Of a stretch of 64,000 bases of DNA, positions 27,766 through 39,205 are shown piece after piece. Each line of letters starts with the position of its first letter. Position 1 is the first letter of the stretch. Source of the DNA: Betaproteobacteria bacterium SCN2. Lineage in GTDB: Bacteria; Pseudomonadota; Gammaproteobacteria; Burkholderiales; Thiobacillaceae. The position numbers were made by a program, and so were the translations under genes. The stretch is taken from positions 496,752 to 560,751 of the forward strand of contig WBSG01000027.1 of the NCBI GenBank assembly GCA_008923285.1. Direction: 5' to 3'. A model generated the notes under the pieces. The model ran no database searches. It worked only from the letters and a program-made list of their open reading frames with translations, and was not told the origin of the DNA.

Positions 27766-28904
27766 TTCCAGAGCAGCCGCAGGCCGTCCCAGAAGCGGCC
27801 GAACCAGCCGGCCACGGGCACGTCGTTCAGCGCCACCAGCGGATAGTGGCCGAGCGTTTCGCCGTCGAGGGTGAGCCGCAGCGTGCCCATGACCTGGCCC
27901 TTTTTCAGCGGCGCGATGTAGGGCTGCTCGGTGATGACCTGAGCCTTGATCCGGCTCGACACGCCTTTTTGCGTGGTCAGCGAGAAGTCCTTGAGGAAGC
28001 CGATGGGCAGCTCGCGCGAACTGCCCTTGTATACGGGAATCCTGGCCACCGCCTGGCCGGCGCGGTAATAGCGCAGCGACTCGGTTTCCAGAAAACCGTA
28101 GTTGAGCAGCTTCTGTGCATGCATGCCGCGGTCGACTTCGGAACGCGCGCCCATCACCGTGGCGATGAGGCGGCGCTTGCCGCGCTCGGCACTGGCTACC
28201 AGGCAATAGCCGGCAGCAGAGGTGTAGCCGGTCTTGACGCCGTCCACCTGCGGGTCGAGCCACAGCAGCCGATTGCGGTTCTGCTGGGTAACGCCGTTGA
28301 AGGTGAACTCGCGCTGCGCGTAATAGCGTTTGTACTGCTGCGGAAAGGACTGAATCATCCAGTTGGCAAGGCGCGTCATGTCGCGCGCGCTGCTGTAGTG
28401 GTCGGGTTGCGAGTGGCCGGTGGCATTGGCAAACCGGGTGGAATCGAGGCCGAGCTTCTTGGCCTGGGCATTCATCATCCCGACAAAGGCTTCTTCGCTG
28501 CCTGCCACCCCCTCGGCCAGCACCAGCGCAGCATCATTGCCAGACTGCACGATGAGCGCCATCAAGAGGTCGTCGAGCTTGATCTCCTGGCCGACCCGGG
28601 CGAACATTCGCGCGCCCGCGGCGCTGGCTGCGCGCTCGGAAACCTTCAGGTTCTGGCCGCTTTTCAGCTTGCCGCTCTTGATGGCCTCGAACACGACATA
28701 GGCCGTCATCATCTTGGTCAGCGATGCCGGGGCGAGCTTCTGATCCTCGTTGCGGGCCGCCAGGACCTGTCCGCTTGACGCATCCAGCAGCATCCAGGCG
28801 CGTGCTTCGATCCTGGGCGGATCGGCAGGCAGCCCGACGACAGCCCACACCGGCGAGATCACGAACAGGAACAGCAGCGAATACAAAAATTTCTTCATCT
28901 TCAT
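27762..28904 (-). CDS. dacA: D-alanyl-D-alanine carboxypeptidase (PBP5/6 type)
   Basis: 380 residues with a signal peptide (MKMKKFLYSLLFLFVISPVWA). Periplasmic penicillin-binding protein that trims the terminal D-Ala from pentapeptides. The three active-site motifs are ASLTKMM (SxxK), SGN and KTG in DGVKTGYTSAAG. The C-terminal end carries a beta domain and a short amphipathic helix (GRFWDGLRLLWK) for membrane attachment. Stop and start overlap dat and rlpA by ATGA. Confidence 0.96.
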   Translation of the reverse strand: MKMKKFLYSLLFLFVISPVWAVVGLPADPPRIEARAWMLLDASSGQVLAARNEDQKLAPASLTKMMTAYVVFEAIKSGKLKSGQNLKVSERAASAAGARMFARVGQEIKLDDLLMALIVQSGNDAALVLAEGVAGSEEAFVGMMNAQAKKLGLDSTRFANATGHSQPDHYSSARDMTRLANWMIQSFPQQYKRYYAQREFTFNGVTQQNRNRLLWLDPQVDGVKTGYTSAAGYCLVASAERGKRRLIATVMGARSEVDRGMHAQKLLNYGFLETESLRYYRAGQAVARIPVYKGSSRELPIGFLKDFSLTTQKGVSSRIKAQVITEQPYIAPLKKGQVMGTLRLTLDGETLGHYPLVALNDVPVAGWFGRFWDGLRLLWK

Positions 28905-29800
28905 CGTGTAACCGTAATTGCCGCAACGCCCAGGGCCGCGCTGCTTCTTTCCACCCAGCCGCTGGCCTCGCCATGATCGGCGAAAGGCCCGAGCTTGACC
29001 CGGTGCAGATTGCCGACGAACGCGATCTGCGCCCGTTCGGCGGGAATCGCCAGTGCTGCGCGTGCACGCGCCAGCAGCTTGCGGGCGTTTTCCAGGCTGC
29101 CGAAGGCGCCGAGCTGCACGTAGATGCCGGCAGCCGGCGCTGCGGCCTGGCTTTGCTCGCTGCGCGGCGCCGGCTCCGGCGGCGCCAGGGGCACCGCCTC
29201 CAAGGGTGCGCTGGCAGCCAGCGGCGTGACCGCCTCGGTATCCGGCCCCACGCTCTCCACCGTCACCCTGCCGCTGCCCTTGCCCAGCAGGCCCAGCTTC
29301 CAGGCGGCAGTGTAGGACAGGTCGATGACCCTGTCGCTGTGGAACGGGCCGCGGTCATTGACGCGCACGATCACGGACCGGCCGTTGTCGAGCGAGGTGA
29401 CCTTGACATAGCTGGGGATGGGCAGCGTGGGATGCGCAGCCGTCATGCCGTACATGTCGTAGACCTCGCCCGAGGAAGTCTTCCTGCCGTGGTAGCGCTT
29501 GCCGTACCAGGAAGCCACGCCGGTCTGCCGCAGCGGCTCGCGTTCGCGCATGGGCGTGTAATTCTTGCCCATGACTTCGTAGGGGCGGTTGGCGAACTTG
29601 TGCAGCGGTTCGTCGCGCGGCACCGCGTCAGGCACCTGGTCGAGGTTCTTCGGCGGATTGGCCTCGGGGCCGTCGTCGAGGTAGTAGCCGCCGGCGCGGG
29701 TCTGCGGAGGCAGCGGGGCCGAGGATTTGGAGCTCGGCACCGAGGAGCAGCCAGCCAGCCAGCCGGCTGCGAACAGGAGTGTCAGCAGTTTTTTCATCAT
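28901..29800 (-). CDS. rlpA: RlpA septal ring lytic transglycosylase lipoprotein
   Basis: 299 residues. A lipobox LAGC near residue 17 marks a lipoprotein. A double-psi beta-barrel domain follows with GVASWYGKRYHGRKTSSGE, NGRSVIVRVNDRGPFHSDRVIDLS, then a Pro/Ala linker and a C-terminal SPOR domain (GIYVQLGAFGSLENARKLL) for binding denuded septal glycan. Start is ATG 29800 (the second of two adjacent ATGs would be one codon shorter). Overlaps rodA and dacA by ATGA-type junctions. Confidence 0.95.
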   Translation of the reverse strand: MMKKLLTLLFAAGWLAGCSSVPSSKSSAPLPPQTRAGGYYLDDGPEANPPKNLDQVPDAVPRDEPLHKFANRPYEVMGKNYTPMREREPLRQTGVASWYGKRYHGRKTSSGEVYDMYGMTAAHPTLPIPSYVKVTSLDNGRSVIVRVNDRGPFHSDRVIDLSYTAAWKLGLLGKGSGRVTVESVGPDTEAVTPLAASAPLEAVPLAPPEPAPRSEQSQAAAPAAGIYVQLGAFGSLENARKLLARARAALAIPAERAQIAFVGNLHRVKLGPFADHGEASGWVERSSAALGVAAITVTR

Positions 29801-30903
29801 GTCTTGAGCAGCTTGCGGTGCGTGGCCATGCTCATGAGCATGCCGAAACCGATCATCAATGTCACCATGGCGGTGCCGCCGTAGCTCATCAGCGGCAGCG
29901 GCACGCCGACTACGGGCAGGATTCCGGAAACCATGCCCATGTTGACGAAAATATAGGTGAAAAAGTTCAGACTGATGGTGGCCGCCATCAGCCGCGCGAA
30001 CATGGACGGCGCCTGTTCGGCGATCTTGAGGCCGCGCGCGGCAATGGCCAGATAGAGCAGCAGCAGCAGGATCACGCCGAGCAGCCCGAACTCCTCGCTG
30101 AACACGGCGAAGATGAAATCGGTGGTGCGCTCCGGCACGAAGTCGAGCTGGTTCTGCGTGCCCGACAGCCAGCCCTTGCCGAAGGCGCCGCCGGAGCCGA
30201 TCGCGATGGTGGACTGGATGATGTGGTAGCCGTCGCCGAGCGGGTCGCTCATGGGGTCGAACAGGGTCAGCACGCGCTGGCGCTGGTAGTCGTGCAGCAG
30301 GCCCCAGGCGACGGGCAGCGACAGCGCGCCGGCGACGCCGAGGCCGGTGATGATTTTCCACGACAGTCCGGCGAAGAACAGCACATAGAAGCCGGATGCG
30401 CCGATGAGCAGTGCGGTGCCGAGGTCGGGCTGGCGCAGGATCAGCAGGAAGGGCAGCGCGATCAGCACCGCGGCGACGCCGAAATGCCTGAGCCGCAGGA
30501 TCGCCTCGCGCTGCTGGAAATACCAGGCCAGCATCAGCGGCAAGGCGATTTTCATCAGCTCGGACGGCTGGATGCTGGTGACGCCGAGCGGCAGCCAGCG
30601 GCGCGAGCCGTTGCGGATTTCGCCGAACAGGGCGACCGCGACCAGCAGCACCAGGCCGATCGCATAAAGCGGCGGTCCCAGCTTGGCGAGGATGTGGGGC
30701 GGAATGTTGGCGACCACGACGAGGATCGCCATGGCCACGGCGATGTTGGTGAGGTGGCCGGCGAGGCGTGCGCCGCTCTGGCCCGAGGCGCTGAATACCG
30801 CGGCCACGCTGACGGCCAGCAGGACGAGCAGCAGCACCAGCAGCATGCCGTCCATGTGGCGGAGAGCCCCGGCCACCACGCGCTTAATCGCCGGCTGATT
30901 CAT
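29797..30903 (-). CDS. rodA: RodA peptidoglycan glycosyltransferase (SEDS)
   Basis: 368 residues from ATG 30903. About ten membrane helices; SEDS motifs seen as GSRRWLPLG, QPSELMKIAL, RQPDLGTAL and ERTTDFIFAVFSEEFG, and MSYGGTAM near the C terminus. Polymerises lateral wall glycan with PBP2, whose gene is immediately upstream and overlaps by 20 bp. Part of the elongasome. Confidence 0.95.
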   Translation of the reverse strand: MNQPAIKRVVAGALRHMDGMLLVLLLVLLAVSVAAVFSASGQSGARLAGHLTNIAVAMAILVVVANIPPHILAKLGPPLYAIGLVLLVAVALFGEIRNGSRRWLPLGVTSIQPSELMKIALPLMLAWYFQQREAILRLRHFGVAAVLIALPFLLILRQPDLGTALLIGASGFYVLFFAGLSWKIITGLGVAGALSLPVAWGLLHDYQRQRVLTLFDPMSDPLGDGYHIIQSTIAIGSGGAFGKGWLSGTQNQLDFVPERTTDFIFAVFSEEFGLLGVILLLLLYLAIAARGLKIAEQAPSMFARLMAATISLNFFTYIFVNMGMVSGILPVVGVPLPLMSYGGTAMVTLMIGFGMLMSMATHRKLLKT

Positions 30904-32779
30904 ACCCCTCCCTGACAGGCACGCCCTCGGGTTTCTTGCCGAGCAGATAGTAATCGAATACGGCGCGCGCGACCGGCGCCGCCGTGCCGCTGCCGCTGCC
31001 GCCATTTTCCACCAGCACCGCCAGTGCGATCCTGGGCGCCTCCGCCGGGGCAAAGGCCACGAACAGGGCATGGTCGCGATGGCGCTCGGCCAGCTTGCTG
31101 GCATCGTACTTCGCGCCCTGCTTGATGCCGACCACCTGTGCGGTGCCGGTCTTGCCGGCGATGTCGTAGGGGGCGTTGGCGCCGGCCAGCACGGCCGTGC
31201 CGCCGGGCTTCAGCACGTCGACCATGGCCTGGCGTACATGCGCCATGTGCCCGGGGTCGAAACGGTCGGTCCACGCCACCTCGGGCGGGATCACGCGCTC
31301 TTCGCGTGTCTGGGCATTGCGCACCGCCCTAACCAGGCGCGGGCGGTAGAAGGTGCCGCCGTTCGCCAGCATGGCGGTCGCCGCCGCCAGTTGCATGGGC
31401 GTAGTCAGGTGATAGCCCTGGCCGATGCCGGCGATGACGGTTTCACCCATGTACCAGGGCTGTTTCCAGCGCCGCTGCTTCCATTCCTTGGACGGCAGCA
31501 GGCCGGAAGATTCGTTGTGCAGGTCCACGCCGGTTTTGGCGCCGAGGCCGAACCGGGCGAGGAAATCATGCATGCGCTCGACCCCCATGTCGACGGCCAG
31601 CCGATAGTAATAGGTATCGCAGGACTGCACGATGGAGCGGTGCAGGTCGACCGTGCCGTGGCCCTCCCGTTTCCAGTCGCGATAGCGGTGGCTGCTGCCG
31701 GGCAGCGAAAAGTAGCCCGGATCGGCGATGGCGTCGGACGGCTTGCGCAGCCCGAGTTCCAGCGCGCCGAGCGCGAGGAAGGGCTTGATGGTCGAGCCAG
31801 GCGGATAGATGCCGCGCAGCGGACGATTGACCATGGGCGTGTCGATCGATTCGTTGAGTTCCTTCCAGGTCGTCGAGTCGATGCCGTCGACGAACAGGTT
31901 GGGGTCGAAGCCGGGCTTGCTCACCATGGCCAGCACGCCGCCGGTATTGGGGTCGATCGCCACCAGCCCGCCGCGGTAGTCGCCGAAGGCGTATTCGGCG
32001 ACGCGCTGCAATTCCACGTCCAGGTGCAGGATGAGGTCGTGCCCGGCGCTCGGCGGCGTCTGCGAAAGCACGCGCACCGCCCGCCCCCCCGAGTCGGTTT
32101 CCATCTGCTCGAACCCGGTCCTGCCGTGCAGGATGTCCTCGTAGTACTGCTCCAGCCCGACCTTGCCGATATGGGTGCTGCCCTTGTAGTTGGGCGTCTT
32201 GCCGCTTTCCCTGAGGTTCTTCAGGTCGCGGTCGTTGATGCGGCCGATGTAGCCGATGACGTGCGACAGGCCTTCGCCGGCCGGATAGTTCCTGAACAGC
32301 CGCGCCTTCACTTCCACGCCGGGCAGGCGATAGCGGTTGGCCGCCAGGACCGCCACTTCCTCGTCGCTCAGCTTGCTTTTCAGCGGCACGGTCTCGAATT
32401 CGTGCGACTCTTCGCGCAGTCGCTTGAACTGGCGCAGATGCTTGGGCGTGATTTCAATGAGTTCGCCCAGCTGCTTCAGCAGCGCGTCGAGATCGCCGGC
32501 ACGGGCAACCGTGATTTCCAGGGTATAGCCGGAGAAATTTTCGGCGAGGATGCTGCCGTTGCGGTCATAGATCAGGCCGCGGTTGGGCACCGTCGGCACC
32601 AGGGTGATGCGGTTGTTTTCGGCAAGGTTCTGGTAGTGCTCGTGCTTGACCAGTTGCAGATAGACCAGCCGCGTCACCAGGATCAGGGCCAGCACCAGCA
32701 CGAAGCCTGCGCCGACCATCAGGCGGTTGCGGTAGTGCGCAAGTTCGAGTTCCAGGTTCTTGAGTACGCGAGACTGCAT
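30884..32779 (-). CDS. mrdA: Penicillin-binding protein 2 (elongasome transpeptidase)
   Basis: 631 residues. One N-terminal membrane helix (about 20-42), a pedestal domain starting NRGLIYDRNGSILAEN, and a transpeptidase domain with SxxK in PPGSTIKPF, SxN-like SCDTYYY region and KTGT in AGKTGTAQV. Class B PBP that works with RodA. A TTG/ATG start is clear at 32779; the gene follows mreD by 10 bp. Confidence 0.96.
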   Translation of the reverse strand: MQSRVLKNLELELAHYRNRLMVGAGFVLVLALILVTRLVYLQLVKHEHYQNLAENNRITLVPTVPNRGLIYDRNGSILAENFSGYTLEITVARAGDLDALLKQLGELIEITPKHLRQFKRLREESHEFETVPLKSKLSDEEVAVLAANRYRLPGVEVKARLFRNYPAGEGLSHVIGYIGRINDRDLKNLRESGKTPNYKGSTHIGKVGLEQYYEDILHGRTGFEQMETDSGGRAVRVLSQTPPSAGHDLILHLDVELQRVAEYAFGDYRGGLVAIDPNTGGVLAMVSKPGFDPNLFVDGIDSTTWKELNESIDTPMVNRPLRGIYPPGSTIKPFLALGALELGLRKPSDAIADPGYFSLPGSSHRYRDWKREGHGTVDLHRSIVQSCDTYYYRLAVDMGVERMHDFLARFGLGAKTGVDLHNESSGLLPSKEWKQRRWKQPWYMGETVIAGIGQGYHLTTPMQLAAATAMLANGGTFYRPRLVRAVRNAQTREERVIPPEVAWTDRFDPGHMAHVRQAMVDVLKPGGTAVLAGANAPYDIAGKTGTAQVVGIKQGAKYDASKLAERHRDHALFVAFAPAEAPRIALAVLVENGGSGSGTAAPVARAVFDYYLLGKKPEGVPVREGYESAGD

Positions 32780-32789
32780 TGGCCGCGGC

Positions 32790-33296
32790 CTACTCCGTGC
32801 GGGCTGCCGGCATTTTTCCGGCGTAGGCGACGATCAGCCACAGCAGGGTGCCGGTGAAGGAGGTGGCGAGGACCCAGCCGGGCTGCGGCGTGCGCGTGGA
32901 AACCCAGCCGACCACCAGCGCGGCCACCTCGGCCAGCAACAGCAGGGGGAATATCTGCATGGCCTGGCGCCAGAGCGTGAACATGAACAGCCGGCGGCGA
33001 AAATGCTGCACCAGGAAAACGCCGGCGCAATAGGCCAGCGCATGCTGGCCCAGCACCACGCCATCCTGCACGTCGGTCACCAGCCCGAGGGCAAAAGCGA
33101 GCCCGAAGCTGATGCCGTCCTGGCGCCGCTGCGCCCAGAACAGCAGCACGATCAGGACGAAGTCGGGCCGGAACAGCAGGGCCCAGCCATGCCAGGGAAT
33201 CTGCTTCAGCAGGAATGCCGCCAGCAGGGTCAGCCCGATCACGCGCCACTCCTGGCGCGGATCGATTTTGGGGAAGGATTGCAGATCGTAGTTCAT
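32790..33296 (-). CDS. mreD: Rod shape-determining protein MreD
   Basis: 168 residues with about five membrane helices. The start MNYDLQSFPKIDPRQEWRV and RPDFVLIVLLFW region match MreD; GLVTDVQDGVVLGQHAL is the family loop. Inner-membrane part of the Mre complex. Overlaps mreC stop by 4 bp. Confidence 0.93.
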   Translation of the reverse strand: MNYDLQSFPKIDPRQEWRVIGLTLLAAFLLKQIPWHGWALLFRPDFVLIVLLFWAQRRQDGISFGLAFALGLVTDVQDGVVLGQHALAYCAGVFLVQHFRRRLFMFTLWRQAMQIFPLLLLAEVAALVVGWVSTRTPQPGWVLATSFTGTLLWLIVAYAGKMPAARTE

Positions 33297-34135
33297 GGCT
33301 TTCCAGGGGCCTCCTGAGCAGCCAGCACCATCAGCACGCGGCTCCGGTCTACGCCGGCCATGGGCAGGCAGCTCACGCGGGCATAGGGGTCCTCGCTCGG
33401 GCGCTGCACGCGGGTCACCCTGGCCACGACGAGGCCCGGCGGATAGACGCGGTCGATGCCGGAAGTCACCAGGATATCGCCCTGCCGGATGTCGGTGTGC
33501 GTCGGCAGGTAGCGCACCTCCATGCTGCTGCCGCCGCCGAACACCAGCACGCGCTGACCGGTACGCTGGATCTGCACGGGCACCGCCTGGCTGCGGTCGG
33601 TCACCAGGGTCACCTCGCTGCTGAAGGCGTAGGCGCGCGTGACCTGACCGACCAGGCCCATGCCGTCGACGACCGGCTGGCCTGCGCGAATGCCGGTATT
33701 GGCGCCCTTGTCCAGAATCACCCGCTGGGAAAACGGGTCGCGCGGCGTGCTCAGGATCTCGGCCGCGACCGAGTCGAAACCGTTCATCTGCCGCAGCACG
33801 ACCAGGCGGCGCAGTTCCTCGTTGTCGGCACGCAGCGCGTTCAGGCCGGCCAGTTGCGCATCGGCCCGTTGGTTAGCCTGGCGCAGCGCCTCGTTCTCGT
33901 TCTGCAGCGTGCGGTGGCGCACGAGGAAACCGGAGACGTCGGATGCCAGTTCGAAAGGCGCGCGCACGGCAAGCTGCGCCGGATAGAACACGGCCACCAC
34001 GCCCGCGCGCAGCCAGCCCATGGCATTGAAGCGGGCGTCGAGCACGACCAGGGTGATCGCCAGCACGGACCACATCGCCAGCCGCGCCGCCGGGCCCGCT
34101 GCCCGCGTGAACATGGGCTGGCCTGGTGTCGCCAC
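33293..34135 (-). CDS. mreC: Rod shape-determining protein MreC
   Basis: 280 residues. One N-terminal membrane helix (about 17-37), a coiled-coil (about 65-100, NENEALRQANQRADAQLAGL), then the beta-barrel periplasmic domain with RVILDKGANTGIRAGQPVVDGMGLVGQV. Links MreB to PBP2. Follows mreB after 99 bp with no clear hairpin in the gap; the rest of the run overlaps. Confidence 0.95.
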   Translation of the reverse strand: MATPGQPMFTRAAGPAARLAMWSVLAITLVVLDARFNAMGWLRAGVVAVFYPAQLAVRAPFELASDVSGFLVRHRTLQNENEALRQANQRADAQLAGLNALRADNEELRRLVVLRQMNGFDSVAAEILSTPRDPFSQRVILDKGANTGIRAGQPVVDGMGLVGQVTRAYAFSSEVTLVTDRSQAVPVQIQRTGQRVLVFGGGSSMEVRYLPTHTDIRQGDILVTSGIDRVYPPGLVVARVTRVQRPSEDPYARVSCLPMAGVDRSRVLMVLAAQEAPGKP

Positions 34136-34234
34136 TTAGTGTTTCCCCTGTAGTCTTGCGATGAAAAGCGAAGAGTTCCCGTTGCGATCGCCTTGAATGC
34201 GATGGGTATGGCCGCCTGTCGTTACGCGCTTCAC

Positions 34235-35347
<1,113 letters not shown>

Positions 35348-35354
35348 TCAAGCT

Positions 35355-35363
35355 TGTTATAAT
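35355..35363 (+). promoter_or_regulatory. Extended -10 promoter for gatCAB
   Basis: TGTTATAAT at 35355-35363 is an extended -10 element (TGnTATAAT), 50 bp before the gatC ATG. No good -35 is needed for this class. It lies in the mreB-gatC divergent gap. Confidence 0.6.
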
Positions 35364-35413
35364 ACCGCAAGCAAACCTTCCCATAACCTGTTTTTCAAGG
35401 GTTTTTCCGGCAT

Positions 35414-35701
35414 ATGGCCCTCTCCCAGCAAGACATCCAGCATATCGCCCGGCTGGCCCGCATTCGCGTGACCGAGGCCGAGGCGGAAGCCGCGCGCGGT
35501 CAGCTGAACAGCATTTTCGGCCTGATCGAGCAAATGCAGGCGGTAGACACCAAAGGGGTGGAGCCCATGGCCCATGCCCTAGACGTGTTCCAGCGGCTGC
35601 GCGCGGACCGGGTATCCGAGTCCGACCAGCGCGACAAGTTCCAGGCCGTCGCTCCCGCCGTGGAAAACGGGCTCTACCTCGTGCCCAAGGTAATCGAGTA
35701 A
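35414..35701 (+). CDS. gatC: Asp-tRNA(Asn)/Glu-tRNA(Gln) amidotransferase subunit C
   Basis: 95 residues, helical, with the family pattern [16 protein letters not shown] at the start and [18 protein letters not shown] centrally, ending YLVPKVIE. Small subunit that stabilises GatA-GatB in the transamidation route to Gln-tRNA and/or Asn-tRNA. First gene of gatCAB. Its presence implies at least one missing glutaminyl- or asparaginyl-tRNA synthetase or a mixed-use system. Confidence 0.95.
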   Translation: MALSQQDIQHIARLARIRVTEAEAEAARGQLNSIFGLIEQMQAVDTKGVEPMAHALDVFQRLRADRVSESDQRDKFQAVAPAVENGLYLVPKVIE

Positions 35702-35741
35702 TCCTGCCCGGCGGCCCGAACCGCCCGCTCCCCGACCCAAG

Positions 35742-37219
35742 ATGATCAACAGTTCCCTGAAACAGCTTGCCGCGCTGCTCGCCGCGAAACGGATTTCCAG
35801 CACGGAGCTGGCCACCCTCTTCCTCGACCGCATCGAGCAACTCAATCCGCGGCTGAACGCCTTCATCACCATCGACCGCGACAGGACCCTGGCCGAAGCC
35901 CGAACCGCCGATGCACGCCTCGCCGCCGGCGAATCCGCGCCCTTGCTCGGCGTGCCCGTGGCGCACAAGGATATTTTCTGCGCCGACGGCTGGCGCACCA
36001 CCTGCGCCTCGAAAATGCTGGCCAATTTCACCGCGCCCTACGACGCCACCGTGATCGCCAGGTTCAAGGCGGCCGGCACGGTAAGCCTGGGCAAGACCAA
36101 CATGGACGAGTTCGCCATGGGTTCGTCCAACGAGACCAGTTTCTTCGGCCCGGTGAAGAATCCCTGGAGCGAGACCGCCGTGCCCGGCGGTTCCTCCGGC
36201 GGTTCGGCCGCGGCGGTCGCCGCGCGCATGGCGCCGGCCGCCACCGGCACCGACACTGGCGGCTCCATCCGCCAGCCCGCCGCACTATGCGGCATTTCCG
36301 GACTCAAGCCCACCTACGGCGTGTGCTCGCGCTACGGCATGATCGCCTTCGCCTCCAGCCTCGATCAGGCCGGCCCCATGGCGCCCTCGGCCGAGGACTG
36401 CGCGCTGCTGCTGAACGTCATGGCCGGCTACGACGAGCGCGACTCCACCAGCCTGCAACGCGAAACCGAGGACTACAGCCGCGATCTCGACCAGCCGCTG
36501 GCCGGGCTGAAAATCGGCCTGCCCAGGGAATTCTTTGCCGAGGGTCTGTCCGCCGAAGTCGCGCAGGCGGTCGAGGCGGCGATTGCCGAATACCGGAAGC
36601 TCGGCGCAGAGACGGTCGAAGTGTCGCTGCCGAACATGGGCCTGTCGGTGCCGGTTTACTACGTGCTGGCCCCGGCGGAAGCCTCGTCGAACCTCTCGCG
36701 TTTCGACGGCGTGCGCTACGGCCACCGCACCAGCGACTACAAGGACCTGCTCGACATGTACGAGAAGACCCGCGCCGAGGGTTTCGGCGCCGAGGTCAAG
36801 CGCCGCATCATGATCGGCGCCTACGTCCTGAGCCACGGCTACTACGACGCCTACTACCTGCAGGCGCAGCGCATCCGCCGTCTGATCGCGGCCGACTTCG
36901 CCGCTGCCTTCAAGCAGTGCGACGTCATCCTCGGTCCCACCGCGCCGACGCCGGCCTTCGACTTCGGCGAGAAGGCGGCCGACCCGGTGGCCATGTATCT
37001 CTCCGACATCTACACCATCGCCGTCAACCTTGCCGGCCTGCCGGGCATGTCCGTCCCCTGCGGTTTCTCCGGCAACGGCCGTCCCATCGGCCTGCAATTG
37101 ATCGGCGACCTGTTCGCCGAGGCGAAGCTCCTGAACGTCGCGCACCAGTATCAACTCAACACCGACTGGCACACGAGAATGCCGGAGGCATTGGTCGTGG
37201 AAGCGCCGGAGGCACTGAA

Positions 37220-37223
<4 letters not shown>
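35742..37223 (+). CDS. gatA: Asp-tRNA(Asn)/Glu-tRNA(Gln) amidotransferase subunit A
   Basis: 493 residues. Amidase-signature glutaminase: catalytic Lys in [10 protein letters not shown], the cis-Ser/Ser pair in [21 protein letters not shown] and [11 protein letters not shown]. Releases ammonia from glutamine for GatB. Overlaps gatB by ATGA. Confidence 0.97.
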
Positions 37224-38662
<1,439 letters not shown>

Positions 38663-38666
38663 GGCC

Positions 38667-39089
38667 ATGGCGCGCCCCCACCCATCCCCCTGGGTGCGCC
38701 GGCTGTTCATCGGGCTGGGGCTGGCAACGCTGGCTCTGGCGGTGCTGGGCATCTTCCTGCCCATCCTCCCCACCACGCCCCTGGTGCTGCTGGCCGCGGC
38801 CTTCTTCGCCCGCGGCTCCGCGCGCCTGCACCACTATCTGCTGCATCATAAAATCTTCGGCCCCATCATCCAGGACTGGGAAGAACACCGCAGCATGCCG
38901 CCGGGCATCAAGCCCTGGGCCTTCACCCTGCTGGTGATTTCCTTCAGCGCGTCGATCTACGCGGTCGATTCCCTCCCCGTGCGCCTTGGCCTCGCCGCTC
39001 TCGGCCTCGTCCTCGCCCTGTTCCTCTGGCGCGTGCCGGTGCGGGCGCTGACGCCGGAGGAAGATGCCTGCCGCGAATCATCCCCCTGA
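38667..39089 (+). CDS. DUF454 (YbaN-like) membrane protein
   Basis: 140 residues with about three membrane helices. The segment LGIFLPILPTTPLVLLAAAFFARGS followed by HxxLLHHKIFGPIIQDWEEH is diagnostic of DUF454/YbaN inner-membrane proteins; function unknown. It follows gatB by 4 bp and ends 15 bp from the tRNA-Sec gene on the other strand. Confidence 0.9.
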   Translation: MARPHPSPWVRRLFIGLGLATLALAVLGIFLPILPTTPLVLLAAAFFARGSARLHHYLLHHKIFGPIIQDWEEHRSMPPGIKPWAFTLLVISFSASIYAVDSLPVRLGLAALGLVLALFLWRVPVRALTPEEDACRESSP

Positions 39090-39104
39090 GCGGTGGACCA
39101 AAAC

Positions 39105-39200
39105 TGGCGGAAGAGAGCAGGAGTCGAACCTACCAGGGACCGCATGGCGGCCCCTCCCGGTTTTGAAGACCGGGCGCCCCACCGGGGAACGATCTCTTCC
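39105..39200 (-). tRNA. selC: Selenocysteine tRNA (anticodon UCA), CCA encoded
   Basis: 96 nt. On the minus strand it starts GGAAGAGATCGTTCC and ends CTCTTCCGCCA, so the acceptor stem pairs GGAAGAG with CTCTTCC and CCA is encoded. The anticodon loop reads CTTCAAA, giving UCA. A long variable arm (GGAGGGGCCGCC ATGC GGTCCC region) and an extended acceptor/T stem fit tRNA-Sec rather than tRNA-Ser. It begins 5 bp after the selB stop, so it is probably in the same transcript. Confidence 0.96.
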
Positions 39201-39205
39201 GTATT

